Source: Segetibacter sp. (GTDB lineage Bacteria > Bacteroidota > Bacteroidia > Chitinophagales > Chitinophagaceae). From it: a stretch of DNA of 64,000 nt. The stretch covers positions 58,469 through 122,468 of the forward strand of contig JAQBNO010000048.1 of assembly GCA_028288485.1 (NCBI GenBank), read 5' to 3'. How positions within the stretch are numbered: the stretch's first letter is position 1; the number at the start of each line of letters is the position of its first letter. Positions 9,139-18,339 of the stretch are shown here, piece after piece. The position numbers were made by a program, and so were the translations under genes. The notes beneath the pieces are model-generated. The model made no database searches. It was not told where the DNA came from and saw only the letters and a program-made list of their open reading frames with translations.

Positions 9139-9211
9139 GATTTAAAAGATTTTTTGGATTAGGAGGAGATATAAATAAAATATGCGTTCCTCTTGACCCT
9201 TTACCAACGTA

Positions 9212-9982
9212 TTATAAAACTGTTTGTAAAAACTCTTTTGTTGCAGTATCCACGTCTTTACCATTTCCGAGTGCTTTGATGTATGCACTCCCAATTATTG
9301 CTCCATTCGTGTGCTCACATGCCACATCAAAGGTTTGTTTGTCTTTTATACCAAAGCCTACAAGAATCGGATTCTTCAGCTTCATATCATGCAGCTTTTG
9401 AAAATAAGACTGTTGGTCACTAATGTCTTTATTACTGCCCGTGGTAGAGGAAGACGAAACTGCGTATAAAAATCCTGTGCTCAATTCGTCAATTCTTTTT
9501 AATCTTTCATCTTTGGTTTCTGGAGTAACGAGGAAGATTAAATTCAGGCCATATTTCTTTATGATATCACCATATTCGCTCTCATATTCATACATAGGCA
9601 AATCGGGAAGAATTAATCCATCAATTCCAACTTCAGCCGCTTTTGCACAAAAGCTTTCAAATCCATATTGAAGTACAGGGTTCATGTAACCCATTAAAAT
9701 AACCGGAAGGTTTATTATTGATCGCATGTCTTCCAGTTGTTTAAAAAGTATGGCGATAGTCATTCCATTCTTTAAAGCAACCGCCCCACTTTGCTGTATT
9801 ACCGGTCCGTCAGCTAATGGATCACTGTATGGCATTCCCAGCTCGATTAAATCAGCACCGTTATTTTGTAAAGCCTGCATTACCTGAAGTGTACTTTCGA
9901 GTTTTGGAAACCCCGCGGTACAATACACATTCAAAACCTTCTGCTGCTTATTTTTAAATAATTCTTCAATCCTTGTCATCAT
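9212..9982 (-). CDS. trpA: Tryptophan synthase alpha subunit
   Basis: The 256-residue TIM barrel cleaves indole-3-glycerol phosphate and channels indole to TrpB. Catalytic residues are E47 in LIELGMPYSD and D58 in PLADGP; the phosphate-binding segment is VGFGIKD. Its start is two bases from the stop of a GNAT gene that separates it from trpB, so all three should be cotranscribed. It is the last trp gene; hisH follows. Confidence 0.97.
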   Translation of the reverse strand: MMTRIEELFKNKQQKVLNVYCTAGFPKLESTLQVMQALQNNGADLIELGMPYSDPLADGPVIQQSGAVALKNGMTIAILFKQLEDMRSIINLPVILMGYMNPVLQYGFESFCAKAAEVGIDGLILPDLPMYEYESEYGDIIKKYGLNLIFLVTPETKDERLKRIDELSTGFLYAVSSSSTTGSNKDISDQQSYFQKLHDMKLKNPILVGFGIKDKQTFDVACEHTNGAIIGSAYIKALGNGKDVDTATKEFLQTVL

Positions 9983-9984
9983 AC

Positions 9985-10452
9985 TTATTTAATATCAATC
10001 TCCATTTTTATGTTCGACCTCTTATACTCTGAATGTTCCAGGGGAATTTCGCTGAACCCATACTTTTTATATAGATGAATAGCAGGACTTAAAATAGTAT
10101 TAGAATATAAGATCACCTTTTTTGCCTGCAACTCTTTTGCCTTTTGCAGGCAAAATTGCAACATTTTATTTCCAGTCTTTTTGCCCCTGGATCCTTCTGA
10201 CACAGCCATTTTCGACAACTCAAAAATGCCTTCTGCAACTTTTATCAATGCGAATGTTCCAACAATTTCGTTATTAAATGTTGCAAAAAAAATATGGCCA
10301 CCTTTGTCTATTATAAAGTGTTGCGGCTTAGCGAGAACCTCTTCATCCTTAGGTTCTACTTTAAAATATTTTCTTATCCAGGCAAGATTTAAGTCGCTAA
10401 AATGATGAGCGAGAGTTTCTTCAAAATTTATTATCTGTACATCTTCCTGCAT
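9985..10452 (-). CDS. GNAT-family N-acetyltransferase between trpB and trpA
   Basis: The 155 residues fit the Gcn5-related acetyltransferase fold: the acetyl-CoA loop is KMAVSEGSRGKKTGNKMLQ and the C-terminal motif is HLYKKYGFSEI. The substrate cannot be read from sequence. It is packed within 7 bp of trpB and 2 bp of trpA, so it shares the trp transcript. A different GNAT sits in the his operon in a similarly tight position. Confidence 0.9.
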   Translation of the reverse strand: MQEDVQIINFEETLAHHFSDLNLAWIRKYFKVEPKDEEVLAKPQHFIIDKGGHIFFATFNNEIVGTFALIKVAEGIFELSKMAVSEGSRGKKTGNKMLQFCLQKAKELQAKKVILYSNTILSPAIHLYKKYGFSEIPLEHSEYKRSNIKMEIDIK

Positions 10453-10459
10453 TTTTACC

Positions 10460-11710
10460 TCACACCCCCATTGCTTTCATATACGTAGCCAGATCTTTAT
10501 CACCCCGGCCGCTTAAACAAACTATCACGGTATCTTTTTCAGTTAAGCTCATTTGCTTTAATGCGGAGAACGCATGAGCAGATTCTAATGCTGGAATAAT
10601 TCCCTCCAGTTTAGCAAGTTCGAAAGCTGCCTGTAACGCATCTTCGTCTGTTACACTGAGAAAACTGCCACGGCCACTCTCGTATAAATGCGCATGCATG
10701 GGACCGATGCCGGGGTAATCTAAACCAGCAGAAATGCTGTGCGGTTCTACTACCTGTCCGTCTTCCGTTTGCATTACCAGGCTTTTACTTCCATGTAAAA
10801 TACCTGCACGACCAAGTTGAGTTGTGGCTGCACTCATGCCACTATTTATTCCGTGACCAGCTGCTTCAACCGCAACTAATTCGACTGATGGTTCATTAAT
10901 AAAATGATAAAAAGCACCGGCTGCATTACTTCCGCCGCCTACACAGGCAATAACGTGAGATGGTAATTCGCTTCCTGTTTTTTCTTTCAACTGCCACCTC
11001 ATTTCTTCACTTATCACACTCTGAAACCTCGCAACCATATCGGGGTAGGGATGCGGACCTACAACGCTTCCTATAATATAATGCGTATGTACAGGCTCAT
11101 TTATCCAGGCACGGATTGCTTCATTGGTCGCATCTTTTAGTGTCCTGCTTCCACTTGTTGCAGGTACGACTGTTGCTCCCAGCATTTTCATGCGGGCAAC
11201 GTTTGGCGCCTGGCGTTCAATATCCACTTCGCCCATGTACACAACGCACTCCATTCCCTTTAAAGCACAAACGGTTGCAGTTGCTACTCCGTGCTGACCG
11301 GCCCCCGTTTCTGCAATAATTCGTGTTTTACCCAGCCTTTGTGCCAGTAGAATCTGCCCTATAGTATTATTGATCTTATGTGCTCCTGTATGGCAGAGGT
11401 CCTCACGCTTAAGATAGATGTTTGTATTGAACTGCTTGCTTAAACGTTCAGCTAAAAACAAAGGTGTTGGTCTGCCAACATAATCTTTCAGCAAATCGCG
11501 ATACTCCTTTTGAAAAGATGCTTCGGCCATTATCTCCAGGTATCTTGTCTTTAGTTGCTCCACGTTTGGATGCAGCATTTCCGGAATATAGGCACCCCCA
11601 AATTTACCATAATATCCATACTCGTTAACACCCCAAACCCCTAAAGGCGCTTCTTTAAAAGCCAAAGTTCCAAGTGCGCTTTCAATTTCTTGTTTTTCCA
11701 TTGCTGTCAT
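10460..11710 (-). CDS. trpB: Tryptophan synthase beta subunit
   Basis: A PLP enzyme of 416 residues that condenses indole with serine. The PLP lysine is K112 in [10 protein letters not shown], with the preceding [10 protein letters not shown] substrate loop; the glycine-rich phosphate site is [10 protein letters not shown]. The N-terminal extension before [16 protein letters not shown] is slightly longer than usual, and a second ATG at 11701 is an alternative start. The 900 bp upstream, back to trpF, holds a decayed toxin-antitoxin module. Confidence 0.97.
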   Translation of the reverse strand: MTAMEKQEIESALGTLAFKEAPLGVWGVNEYGYYGKFGGAYIPEMLHPNVEQLKTRYLEIMAEASFQKEYRDLLKDYVGRPTPLFLAERLSKQFNTNIYLKREDLCHTGAHKINNTIGQILLAQRLGKTRIIAETGAGQHGVATATVCALKGMECVVYMGEVDIERQAPNVARMKMLGATVVPATSGSRTLKDATNEAIRAWINEPVHTHYIIGSVVGPHPYPDMVARFQSVISEEMRWQLKEKTGSELPSHVIACVGGGSNAAGAFYHFINEPSVELVAVEAAGHGINSGMSAATTQLGRAGILHGSKSLVMQTEDGQVVEPHSISAGLDYPGIGPMHAHLYESGRGSFLSVTDEDALQAAFELAKLEGIIPALESAHAFSALKQMSLTEKDTVIVCLSGRGDKDLATYMKAMGV

Positions 11711-11754
11711 TTTACTTTACTTAGATGGCTCGGGTTTAGCTCTTTTTATTTAGT

Positions 11755-12190
11755 TTATAATAATTTCAAAACCTCCACAAATTCATCAGCAGAAATTATA
11801 TTCAACGGAGGAAAAAAGGTCTTTTAGCTTCATTAAAATGAGCTTCATTTGTAACAAGGTAATCCGCATTAGCAGCTATATAAGCATCCGTTAATGTATT
11901 GTCGTCAGGGTCAACAGTTATAAGATTCCACGATTAATAAACTTCAGGCATTATGATATTTGCTGCACTATTAAGGGAATCTTTAATATAACCTGCCACA
12001 GCTTCCTTCGCCTGGTTCTGTAACACTTCTAAATACTCAAAGTAAATTTCGGTTGTAATAATAAGTGAATTGGTGCTATTTATATAAGCGTCAAAAACAA
12101 CCTGTATTTTGATCTGACGGGTAGTGAAACAAGTAAAATATTCGTATCGATTCCACTTTCATTTTTTGTACGACGTACGAAAATGAGCTT
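11755..12190 (-). pseudogene. Decayed PIN-domain (VapC-like) toxin gene
   Basis: Fragments on the minus strand read DPDDNTLTDAYIAANADYLV followed by TNEAHFNEAK, then after a frame change PLNIISADEFVEVLKLL and a stop at 11755. The pattern D-P-D-D-N, D-x-x-I-A-A-N-A-D-Y-L-V-T and the final EF is the C-terminal half of PIN RNases. Upstream sequence is broken by stops and frame changes. It follows an antitoxin-like remnant, the usual order for such modules. Confidence 0.75.
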
Positions 12191-12399
12191 TTGATCACTC
12201 TTCAATTTTCTCATCCCCCAAACCATTTTCTTCAAAAAGATGTATCCATCTCTTCCGTTGCTTTAGCTGCAAAATATTTCTTAGCAAAATCCATTAATAC
12301 TTCCCGATCTTTTTACGAAATATCGGCTGCAAACATTTTCAGCGGTTCTAATTGTACTTCGTTAAAACGTCCTGTTGGCATAATCTCTTTGACTTCCAT
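12191..12399 (-). pseudogene. Decayed antitoxin gene paired with the PIN remnant
   Basis: From the ATG at 12399 the frame reads MEVKEIMPTGRFNEVQLEPL and continues to an early stop at 12313-12315. The same frame then resembles the rest of such antitoxins (KDREVLMDFAKKYFAAKATE) up to another stop. The opening and the following helix-rich part match small antitoxins that precede PIN toxins. It is clearly inactive. Confidence 0.65.
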
Positions 12400-12516
12400 A
12401 ATCAATTTTTTGTAAAGTTACCCAATAATGAAATCGCAACTGTTGCTACAACGTTTAATTGTCTTTACTTCAATGCTCCGACCTAATATCTACTTTGCTC
12501 AACCACAAAATCAGAA

Positions 12517-12572
12517 GTACAAGTGAGTGACACAACGATGTCGAAAAAAGTGATGCTGCTTGTTACAAAAAA
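12517..12572 (-). repeat. Short dispersed repeat, copy J
   Basis: A 56-nt copy read on the minus strand: T-run with TTTTTTGTAACAAGC, then CATCGTTGTGTCACTCACTT and GTAC. It lies 36 bp downstream of the trpF stop on the trpF strand, inside the trp operon. Confidence 0.8.
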
Positions 12573-12608
12573 TCCTATTTCGCCCGACATCCTGAAAAAT
12601 CTAAAAAA

Positions 12609-13310
12609 CTATGGCTCATTCAATTTCTTCACAAACTCATTCACCTTATCCATATCCTTTAGTCCCGGTGCAATTTCAAACCTGCTGTTTATATCTACTG
12701 CAAACAGATCCTTTGCTACTTCTTCATTTAAAAACTCTTTTATACTCTGGTCATCTTCGGGCTCGATACCACCACTGAGAAAAAAAGGCTTATTAATGCG
12801 GGAACCTTTCAGCTTAGTCCAATTAAATTTCTTTCCTGTTCCTCCATAGCCGGCGCCTTCAGTATCGAACATAAACATGTCGGTGTCGTCGTAATAGCTT
12901 TTAACCTTCCACTCAATATTATCGCTTTCGGTAATCCTAAACGCTTTGATTACCGAGATGTAGTCGGATAATTTCGAGCAGTAATACGGCGTTTCATCTC
13001 CGTGCAACTGAACCATATCGAGGCCAAAATTGTCAATATGGTTCATTACCTCGTCGTATGACGAGTTTACAAAAACACCAATTTTAAACACCTTTAGTTT
13101 TGCCCTTTTTACATCAAATCCTTTCAGATGACGCATTACGAACCGCGGAGACTTGTGATAGAAAATCATTCCGGCGAATTGTACTCCTATTTCGCCGAGC
13201 AAGTGCATTTGGTCGAGACTTGTCATACCGCAAACTTTAATACGAGGTACTTTGTTTACTGCAGTTGTTTTTCCATCTGGTAGATTACCGGGGTTCGGAT
13301 ATGCTTCCAT
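12609..13310 (-). CDS. trpF: Phosphoribosylanthranilate isomerase
   Basis: A TIM barrel carrying out the third step of tryptophan synthesis. The catalytic cysteine is in RIKVCGMT (about residue 27), and the late phosphate-site region reads FLSGGIEPED and FAVDINSRFE. The family normally starts right at the IKVCG strand; here about 20 residues precede it and no closer in-frame ATG, GTG or TTG is visible. It starts 11 bp after trpC. Confidence 0.96.
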   Translation of the reverse strand: MEAYPNPGNLPDGKTTAVNKVPRIKVCGMTSLDQMHLLGEIGVQFAGMIFYHKSPRFVMRHLKGFDVKRAKLKVFKIGVFVNSSYDEVMNHIDNFGLDMVQLHGDETPYYCSKLSDYISVIKAFRITESDNIEWKVKSYYDDTDMFMFDTEGAGYGGTGKKFNWTKLKGSRINKPFFLSGGIEPEDDQSIKEFLNEEVAKDLFAVDINSRFEIAPGLKDMDKVNEFVKKLNEP

Positions 13311-13321
13311 TACTACATTTT

Positions 13322-14131
13322 TTAAGTCTCAAGGTCAACCTTCGAAGCGGCCTTAAGATCATTAACAAAATCAGCGAAAGCAATCGAAGGGTCAGCATTT
13401 TTCATAAAGTTTTCGCCTATAAGAAAACCTTTGAAACCATACTGCCTGAGGCGAATAATCGTATCAACATCACTTATTCCACTTTCCGAAATCTTTATTT
13501 TATCAGCCGGTATTTTATCGCTTAATTCAATCGAACGGTTAACATCAACGGTAAACGTTTTTAAATCACGGTTGTTCACTCCAACAATGTCAACTTCTGT
13601 GCAAATATGCTGCAACTCTTCGGCATTATGAATTTCCAATAAAACTTCCAGGCTTAGTCTCTTAGCAAAAAGAGCAAGTTCCTGTACCCGTTGAGGTGTT
13701 AAACAGGCAGCAATCAACAAAATTACGCTTGCTCCAATGGCTTTTGCTTCAACAATCTGGTATTCATCGATTATAAAATCTTTTCGAAGAATTGGTACCG
13801 AAACAATACCCCTGGCATAAACAATGTCTTCATTTGAGCCGCCAAAATAATTCTCGTCGGTGAGAATTGATATACCGGAAGCGCCATATGCATCATACGC
13901 TTCCACTACCGGTCCTATTTGAATATCTCCGTTAATAACCCCTTTAGAAGGCGATTTTCTTTTAAATTCGGCTATAATGCCGGTAGCACCTTCGTTCAGT
14001 AAATTCGACACAAGCGAATTACACATAGAAGTGTATAGTGGAAAAGTTTTCAATTCGTCCACCGGCATCAATTCCTTTTTCTGTTCAACTTCAATTCTCT
14101 TTGTTGCTATAATATTATCAAGGATATTCAT
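13322..14131 (-). CDS. trpC: Indole-3-glycerol phosphate synthase
   Basis: The 269 residues include the IGPS signatures IIAEFKRKSPSKG (catalytic lysine), ILTDENYFGGS, PILRKDFIIDEYQI and VGVNNRDLKTF. It makes indole-3-glycerol phosphate, the substrate of TrpA. A separate trpF follows 11 bp downstream rather than a fusion. Upstream lies a 325-bp repeat-rich gap to trpD. Confidence 0.97.
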   Translation of the reverse strand: MNILDNIIATKRIEVEQKKELMPVDELKTFPLYTSMCNSLVSNLLNEGATGIIAEFKRKSPSKGVINGDIQIGPVVEAYDAYGASGISILTDENYFGGSNEDIVYARGIVSVPILRKDFIIDEYQIVEAKAIGASVILLIAACLTPQRVQELALFAKRLSLEVLLEIHNAEELQHICTEVDIVGVNNRDLKTFTVDVNRSIELSDKIPADKIKISESGISDVDTIIRLRQYGFKGFLIGENFMKNADPSIAFADFVNDLKAASKVDLET

Positions 14132-14186
14132 ATTGTAAAAATAAAACGGGGATTATTTCTGCTGGTAACTTTATTGTTCTGTTGTG

Positions 14187-14245
14187 TTTTTTGGAGATCA
14201 GCCAAGGTTTTTCATCGGGTCTTTTGTTGTGTCACTCACTTCTAC
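14187..14245 (+). repeat. Short dispersed repeat, copy I
   Basis: A 59-nt copy with T-run and GGAGATCAGCC at the left, and TTGTGTCACTCACTTCTAC at the right. It points opposite to the flanking trp genes. Confidence 0.75.
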
Positions 14246-14367
14246 GATATAGTTTCATGGTAGCGTTCACCTCATGCACGCCTTCTTCTCCTTAAGGAGA
14301 AGGAGGTGGCGGGGCAGGGTAGCATATTTAGCTTTTACCCTAACACTTCTGCTCCGGCGTCTCGTAA

Positions 14368-14447
14368 CCTTGACTTTTCATAATTGACCTTTCACTTTCA
14401 CTATTCACGTTTGACCTTTTCACCTTTCACCATTGACCATTAACCAT
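14368..14447. repeat. Degenerate TTGACC/TTCACC short tandem units
   Basis: About ten imperfect units of 7-8 nt such as TTGACCT, TTCACTT, TTCACGT, TTCACCA and TTGACCA follow each other on the plus strand. The unit length is irregular. It lies between trpD and trpC. Confidence 0.6.
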
Positions 14448-14456
14448 TGCCCTCCA

Positions 14457-15449
14457 CTATTGCAGGCTGATCAGCTTCTGCAAACATTCATTTGCCTTAC
14501 CACTTTCAAGGCTGTCTACTGCTGCATCATAAGCATCGTCATAAGAAGCATAGGTGCCTGAACATTGAAGGGCCATGGCGGCGTTAGCAAAAACTACCGC
14601 ATTTTGGGCAAAGGTTCCTTCACCTTTAATTATTTTCACGAAAATCTTACATGCTTCTTCCGGTGTGTTTCCGCCAAAAATATCTTGTGGGTGAACCATT
14701 CGTTTCCCAACCTGTTCGGGTGTTAATACTTTTTCACCCGAGTTGGTTATAACCTTGGTATCATCGGTGAGTGAAATTTCATCATAACCATCGAGACTAT
14801 GGATAATTGTAAATGGCTTACCTGATTGTTGCAGCAGGTAATTATAGATTCTTGCCATTTCCAGGTTGTAGACCCCCACCAACTGGAAGTCGGGATTAGC
14901 CGGGTTAATCATTGGACCAAGCATGTTGAAAAAAGTACGCACGCCCAGGTTTTTCCTTATGGACGCAACAGCCTTCATAGCAGGATGAAATAACGGGGCG
15001 TGAAGGAAACAAATGTTTGCTATTTCTACTTCTTTTTTCAACGCTGCCGTATCGTTCTTAAGCTTATAACCCAGTTGCTCCATTACATTAGATGCACCGC
15101 TGGTGGAAGTAACTCCATAATTACCATGCTTTGCTACCTTCTGACCGGCACCTGCAACAATGAAACATGAAAGCGTGGAAATGTTGAAAGTGTTTTTACC
15201 GTCACCACCTGTACCCACAATGTCCATTGTCTTGTATCCATTCAAATCCACTTTTGTACACAACTCCAGCAAAGCATCCCTGAAGCCCTGCAATTCGTCG
15301 ATGGTAATACTGCGCATTAAGTAAACGGTTACAAAAGCGGTCACTTCATACTCGTTGTATACCGATTTAGAGATGTTCGTTAAAACCTCGTTGGCTTGTT
15401 GGCGGCTTAAGGTTTTGTGCTCGAATAGATATTGTAAAATCTTCTTCAT
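14457..15449 (-). CDS. trpD: Anthranilate phosphoribosyltransferase
   Basis: The 330 residues carry the family motif DIVGTGGDGKNTFNIST (PRPP binding), KHGNYGVTSTSGASNVMEQL and GPMINPA. It transfers anthranilate to PRPP, the second step of the pathway. TrpG is a separate upstream gene 77 bp away rather than fused, as in many Bacteroidota. Confidence 0.97.
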   Translation of the reverse strand: MKKILQYLFEHKTLSRQQANEVLTNISKSVYNEYEVTAFVTVYLMRSITIDELQGFRDALLELCTKVDLNGYKTMDIVGTGGDGKNTFNISTLSCFIVAGAGQKVAKHGNYGVTSTSGASNVMEQLGYKLKNDTAALKKEVEIANICFLHAPLFHPAMKAVASIRKNLGVRTFFNMLGPMINPANPDFQLVGVYNLEMARIYNYLLQQSGKPFTIIHSLDGYDEISLTDDTKVITNSGEKVLTPEQVGKRMVHPQDIFGGNTPEEACKIFVKIIKGEGTFAQNAVVFANAAMALQCSGTYASYDDAYDAAVDSLESGKANECLQKLISLQ

Positions 15450-15526
15450 ATCGTTATTGTGTGAACTGGGATTACTGGGATTTCTGGAATCGTGCGATGA
15501 GTTTGATTTTTTGGGTGTAGGTATTT

Positions 15527-16096
15527 TTAGTTAACACCCAACCAATTCCGCAAAATCACTTCCCCATCCGGTGTCAACACGCTCTCCGGATGAAACTGTA
15601 CCCCTTTTACATCATACTTTTTATGCTGCAGTCCCATAATATAATTGTTATCGTCCCTGGCGGTAATCTCCAGTTCATCAGGGAAACCTTCTTCCTTCAC
15701 TACCCAACTATGATAACGGCCTACCTCAATTTCGTCGGGCAAGCCTTTAAACAAGGAATTGCCGGGTGAAAGCTGACAGGGAGTAGCAACACCATGAAAA
15801 ACACTGGAAAGGTTTTCCAACTCGCCGCCAAATACCTGCCCGATTGCCTGGTGTCCGAGACAAACCCCTAAAATAGATTTTGTTGGTGCATATTCTCTTA
15901 TTACGTCAAGTAGTAACCCTGCTTCAGATGGAATTCCCGGGCCGGGAGAAAGAATAATCTTATCGTATTCTTTAATCTTCTCTAAGCGGATCTGGTCATT
16001 ACGATAAACGTCCACTTTTTCGTGGGTAATCTTTTCAACCAAATGAACCAGGTTGTAAGTGAAGCTGTCGTAATTATCAAAAACTAATATTTTCAT
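15527..16096 (-). CDS. trpG: Anthranilate synthase glutaminase component II
   Basis: A class I glutamine amidotransferase of 189 residues: NYDSFTYNLV opening, nucleophile cysteine in LGVCLGHQAIG (about residue 79), and GVQFHPES near the end. It supplies ammonia to TrpE. In some bacteria the same subunit also serves PabB. A 546-bp gap with a decayed DUF559 gene separates it from trpE. Confidence 0.96.
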   Translation of the reverse strand: MKILVFDNYDSFTYNLVHLVEKITHEKVDVYRNDQIRLEKIKEYDKIILSPGPGIPSEAGLLLDVIREYAPTKSILGVCLGHQAIGQVFGGELENLSSVFHGVATPCQLSPGNSLFKGLPDEIEVGRYHSWVVKEEGFPDELEITARDDNNYIMGLQHKKYDVKGVQFHPESVLTPDGEVILRNWLGVN

Positions 16097-16100
16097 TTGA

Positions 16101-16131
16101 AACCCTCCTTAATCCTCCCTAAAGGGAGGAC
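16101..16131. repeat. CC/GG palindromic repeat upstream of trpG
   Basis: The run AATCCTCCCTAAAGGGAGGA forms a perfect CCTCCCT/AGGGAGG hairpin just before trpG. It belongs to the same broad type as the C-rich elements at hisA, hisF, hisG, trpE and rplT. Confidence 0.55.
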
Positions 16132-16150
16132 TTCCAGCATCAGAACTTTC

Positions 16151-16531
16151 TTAAGCTTTATTTGTTACACAAGCTGTAATAAGTTCTTCAACTTTCTGTT
16201 TTATTGTTTGCAATACTTTTTCTATATTTTGAAATAACTCTTCATTTGTAAGTCTGATAATTTCATCCCCCCACTTTCTCAATTCTGCCTCTCTATTCAT
16301 CATTAACTTTTACCTCTGGTGTATCGGGAATTTTTCCATCCAACTCGATAACTCGTCTTACTGGATGGCAATAAAAATCAGCTATGTAAATTGCAGTTGG
16401 ATCTTATCTTCTACATTTACATCACCTATTCCTCGTTTTAAATACCCCCACAGTACCTTTTCCGCCTCAGTCATATTTTTTCTTAAAGCCTTTGCCTTTA
16501 CAAAAACCAAAGGATGAGCTTGGTTGAACAT
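16151..16531 (-). pseudogene. Decayed DUF559 nuclease gene between trpE and trpG
   Basis: The start MFNQAHPLVFVKAKALRKN and TEAEKVLWGYLK match the DUF559 N-terminus. The frame breaks near 16382. After a frame change and a deletion of the central part the family continues as IADFYCHPVRRVIELDGKI, then another frame change before RKWGDEIIRLTNEELF and a stop at 16151. It is a relative of the DUF559 domain fused to HisA 8 kb away, but clearly non-functional. Confidence 0.85.
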
Positions 16532-16642
16532 TCCGCCTTCTTTAAATGGAGATTTTGTCTTTTTCGATTCCTCCATAGTTCAATGCTCTACATTTTAAAA
16601 TATGCCCATCCTGGTTCGTCTGCTTACAAGTCTCATAGAGAT

Positions 16643-18052
16643 TTAGAGGGTCTCCGCTAACTTAATAGCTGTTTTCAAAGCGTTCAATTTATTATTCACC
16701 TCCTGCAACTCACTTTCTGCCTTCGAAGCATCTACCACACCTGCCCCTGCCTGGTAAAACAACGTGTTTTGCTTGCTGAGGAAGGAACGTATCATAATGG
16801 CATGGTTGAGTTCACCATCGAAGCCGATGACACCAATCGCACCACCATAATAACTACGGGAAGTTTTTTCGTATTCGTCGATAAGTTGCATCGCTTTAAC
16901 CTTTGGAGCACCACTAAGTGTGCCTGCAGGAAAGGTTGAAGCAAGTAATTCGAAAGGATTTGTATTTGGCTTCGGTGTACCTGTTACCTCGCTCACCAGA
17001 TGAATCACGTGAGAATAATAATGAACCTTCCGGTAGCTACTTACATGAACATCGTCGGCATAACGGCTTAAGTCGTTGCGTGCAAGGTCAACCAACATTA
17101 CATGTTCCGCATTCTCCTTTGGATCTTTAAGCAGTTTTTCTGCTAGTAGTTCATCCTGTTCATCGTTGCCAGTGCGTTTAAAAGTACCGGCAATGGGGTG
17201 AACAATAGCTTTGTTATTTTTTATAATTACCTGGCTCTCCGGAGACGAACCCATGAGGCGATAATCGTTATAGTCGAAATAGAATAGGTAAGGACTCGGG
17301 TTAACGCTTCGTAAAGCACGGTAAACATTAAATTCATCACCGCTGAAACTCTGCTGAAATCTTCTGCTGAGTACTATCTGGAAAACATCGCCGCGATGAC
17401 AGCTTTGTTTACCTTTCTCAACGATTTCTATGTATTCCTCATCGGTGAGGTTCGAGGTTTCTTCACTGGTTGACTTAAAAGGATACACCGGAACGTCTTT
17501 GCTCCTGATAAGAGAGACTACAAGATCGAGGTCGCTTTCAATACCTTTCACCTGGTTTTCGCAAATGTATAGTTCATCCTTAAAATGGTTGATCGCAATT
17601 ACATACTGGTACATCCTGTATCGCATCAACGGAATTGCGTTCGGTTCATCTTTACCGTCTTTCAGTTTTACATCTTCAAAAAACTGGACAGCATCGAACG
17701 TCGTATAGCCAAACAGACCTTGCGAAACAGGAACCTCGCTTTTGTTTGAAGGCTGAAAACGCTTAAGAAAGTTGTTCAGTTCCAAAACCACTTCATCTTT
17801 TCCTGTTAGCTTTTTCCTGATTACCGGTTCATCTGGATACTTAAATTCAAAAGCTTCGGCAGTGCTTACTTCTATTCCTGCAATTGGCTTTACGCAAATA
17901 AAGGAAAAACTGTTTTCAGCAACATGAAAATCGCTACTCTCTAAAAGAATACTACCAGGAAAGCGGTCTCTTAACCGAAGATAAATACCGACCGGGGTAT
18001 ACACATCGGCGAGCATTTTTTTACAGGTCGTTTCAAATACAATTGGCTTCAT
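16643..18052 (-). CDS. trpE: Anthranilate synthase component I
   Basis: The 469 residues carry the N-terminal feedback-site motif as SILLESSDFH (LLES-type, expected to bind tryptophan) and the chorismate-binding core (SSPESQVI, HPIAGTFKRTG, LVDLARNDL, FPAGTLSGAPKVKAMQ, YYGGAIGVI). It forms anthranilate with TrpG. It is the first structural gene after the trp leader, about 290 bp from the leader peptide stop to the start codon. Regulation is probably double: attenuation of the transcript and allosteric inhibition. Confidence 0.97.
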   Translation of the reverse strand: MKPIVFETTCKKMLADVYTPVGIYLRLRDRFPGSILLESSDFHVAENSFSFICVKPIAGIEVSTAEAFEFKYPDEPVIRKKLTGKDEVVLELNNFLKRFQPSNKSEVPVSQGLFGYTTFDAVQFFEDVKLKDGKDEPNAIPLMRYRMYQYVIAINHFKDELYICENQVKGIESDLDLVVSLIRSKDVPVYPFKSTSEETSNLTDEEYIEIVEKGKQSCHRGDVFQIVLSRRFQQSFSGDEFNVYRALRSVNPSPYLFYFDYNDYRLMGSSPESQVIIKNNKAIVHPIAGTFKRTGNDEQDELLAEKLLKDPKENAEHVMLVDLARNDLSRYADDVHVSSYRKVHYYSHVIHLVSEVTGTPKPNTNPFELLASTFPAGTLSGAPKVKAMQLIDEYEKTSRSYYGGAIGVIGFDGELNHAIMIRSFLSKQNTLFYQAGAGVVDASKAESELQEVNNKLNALKTAIKLAETL

Positions 18053-18066
18053 AAAATTTTGACTTC

Positions 18067-18130
18067 ATCCCCGGTCCTTCTCTACCTCATCCGCCCTTCA
18101 GGCACCTTCTGCAAAGGAGAAGGAAAGCGG
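18067..18130. repeat. C-rich/purine palindromic repeat upstream of trpE
   Basis: The segment runs from a CCCCGGTCCTTCTCTACCTC strand to CTGCAAAGGAGAAGGAAAGC, whose CCTTCT and AGAAGG parts can pair across a CCGCCCTTCAGGC centre. It lies between the trp attenuator and trpE and resembles other C-rich elements in the block. Confidence 0.5.
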
Positions 18131-18278
18131 ATAGAATTCTAATTGAAGGAGGCCGGGCTTTTGTTTTATATTCCAGCTTTAATAATCATTTATCCAATCA
18201 TCAATTTTACACCATCATGCAAACACCTTCCTCAGCTTCCCAACAATCCCACTCCTGCCACACATTGCAATGAGACAT

Positions 18279-18307
18279 AAAAAAAGCCCCGACAGGTGCC
18301 GGGGCTT
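18279..18307 (-). terminator. trp attenuator terminator
   Basis: On the minus strand AAGCCCCG and CGGGGCTT form an 8-bp stem with an 8-nt loop, followed by a run of seven T. It lies 33 bp after the stop of the trp leader peptide and before trpE. Its left arm GCCCCGG can instead pair with CCGGGGT at the end of the leader peptide coding region. Confidence 0.9.
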
Positions 18308-18339
18308 GTAATATCTGTAAAATAACAGCAATAACACAG

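Larger units (their letters stand above)
14132..14456. other. 325-bp repeat-filled gap between trpD and trpC
   Basis: No gene is visible. From left to right it holds a short dispersed repeat copy (14187-14245), a perfect CTTCTCCTTAAGGAGAAG palindrome (14285-14302) followed by a G-rich tail, and a run of degenerate TTGACC/TTCACC units (14368-14447). No terminator-like T-tract follows the palindrome in the trp direction. Confidence 0.7.

Noticed and set aside
8542..9211. A separate attenuator or promoter for hisH
   Set aside because: The 73-bp gap after trpA has no leader frame rich in His codons, no hairpin with a T-run and no TAnnTTTG box.
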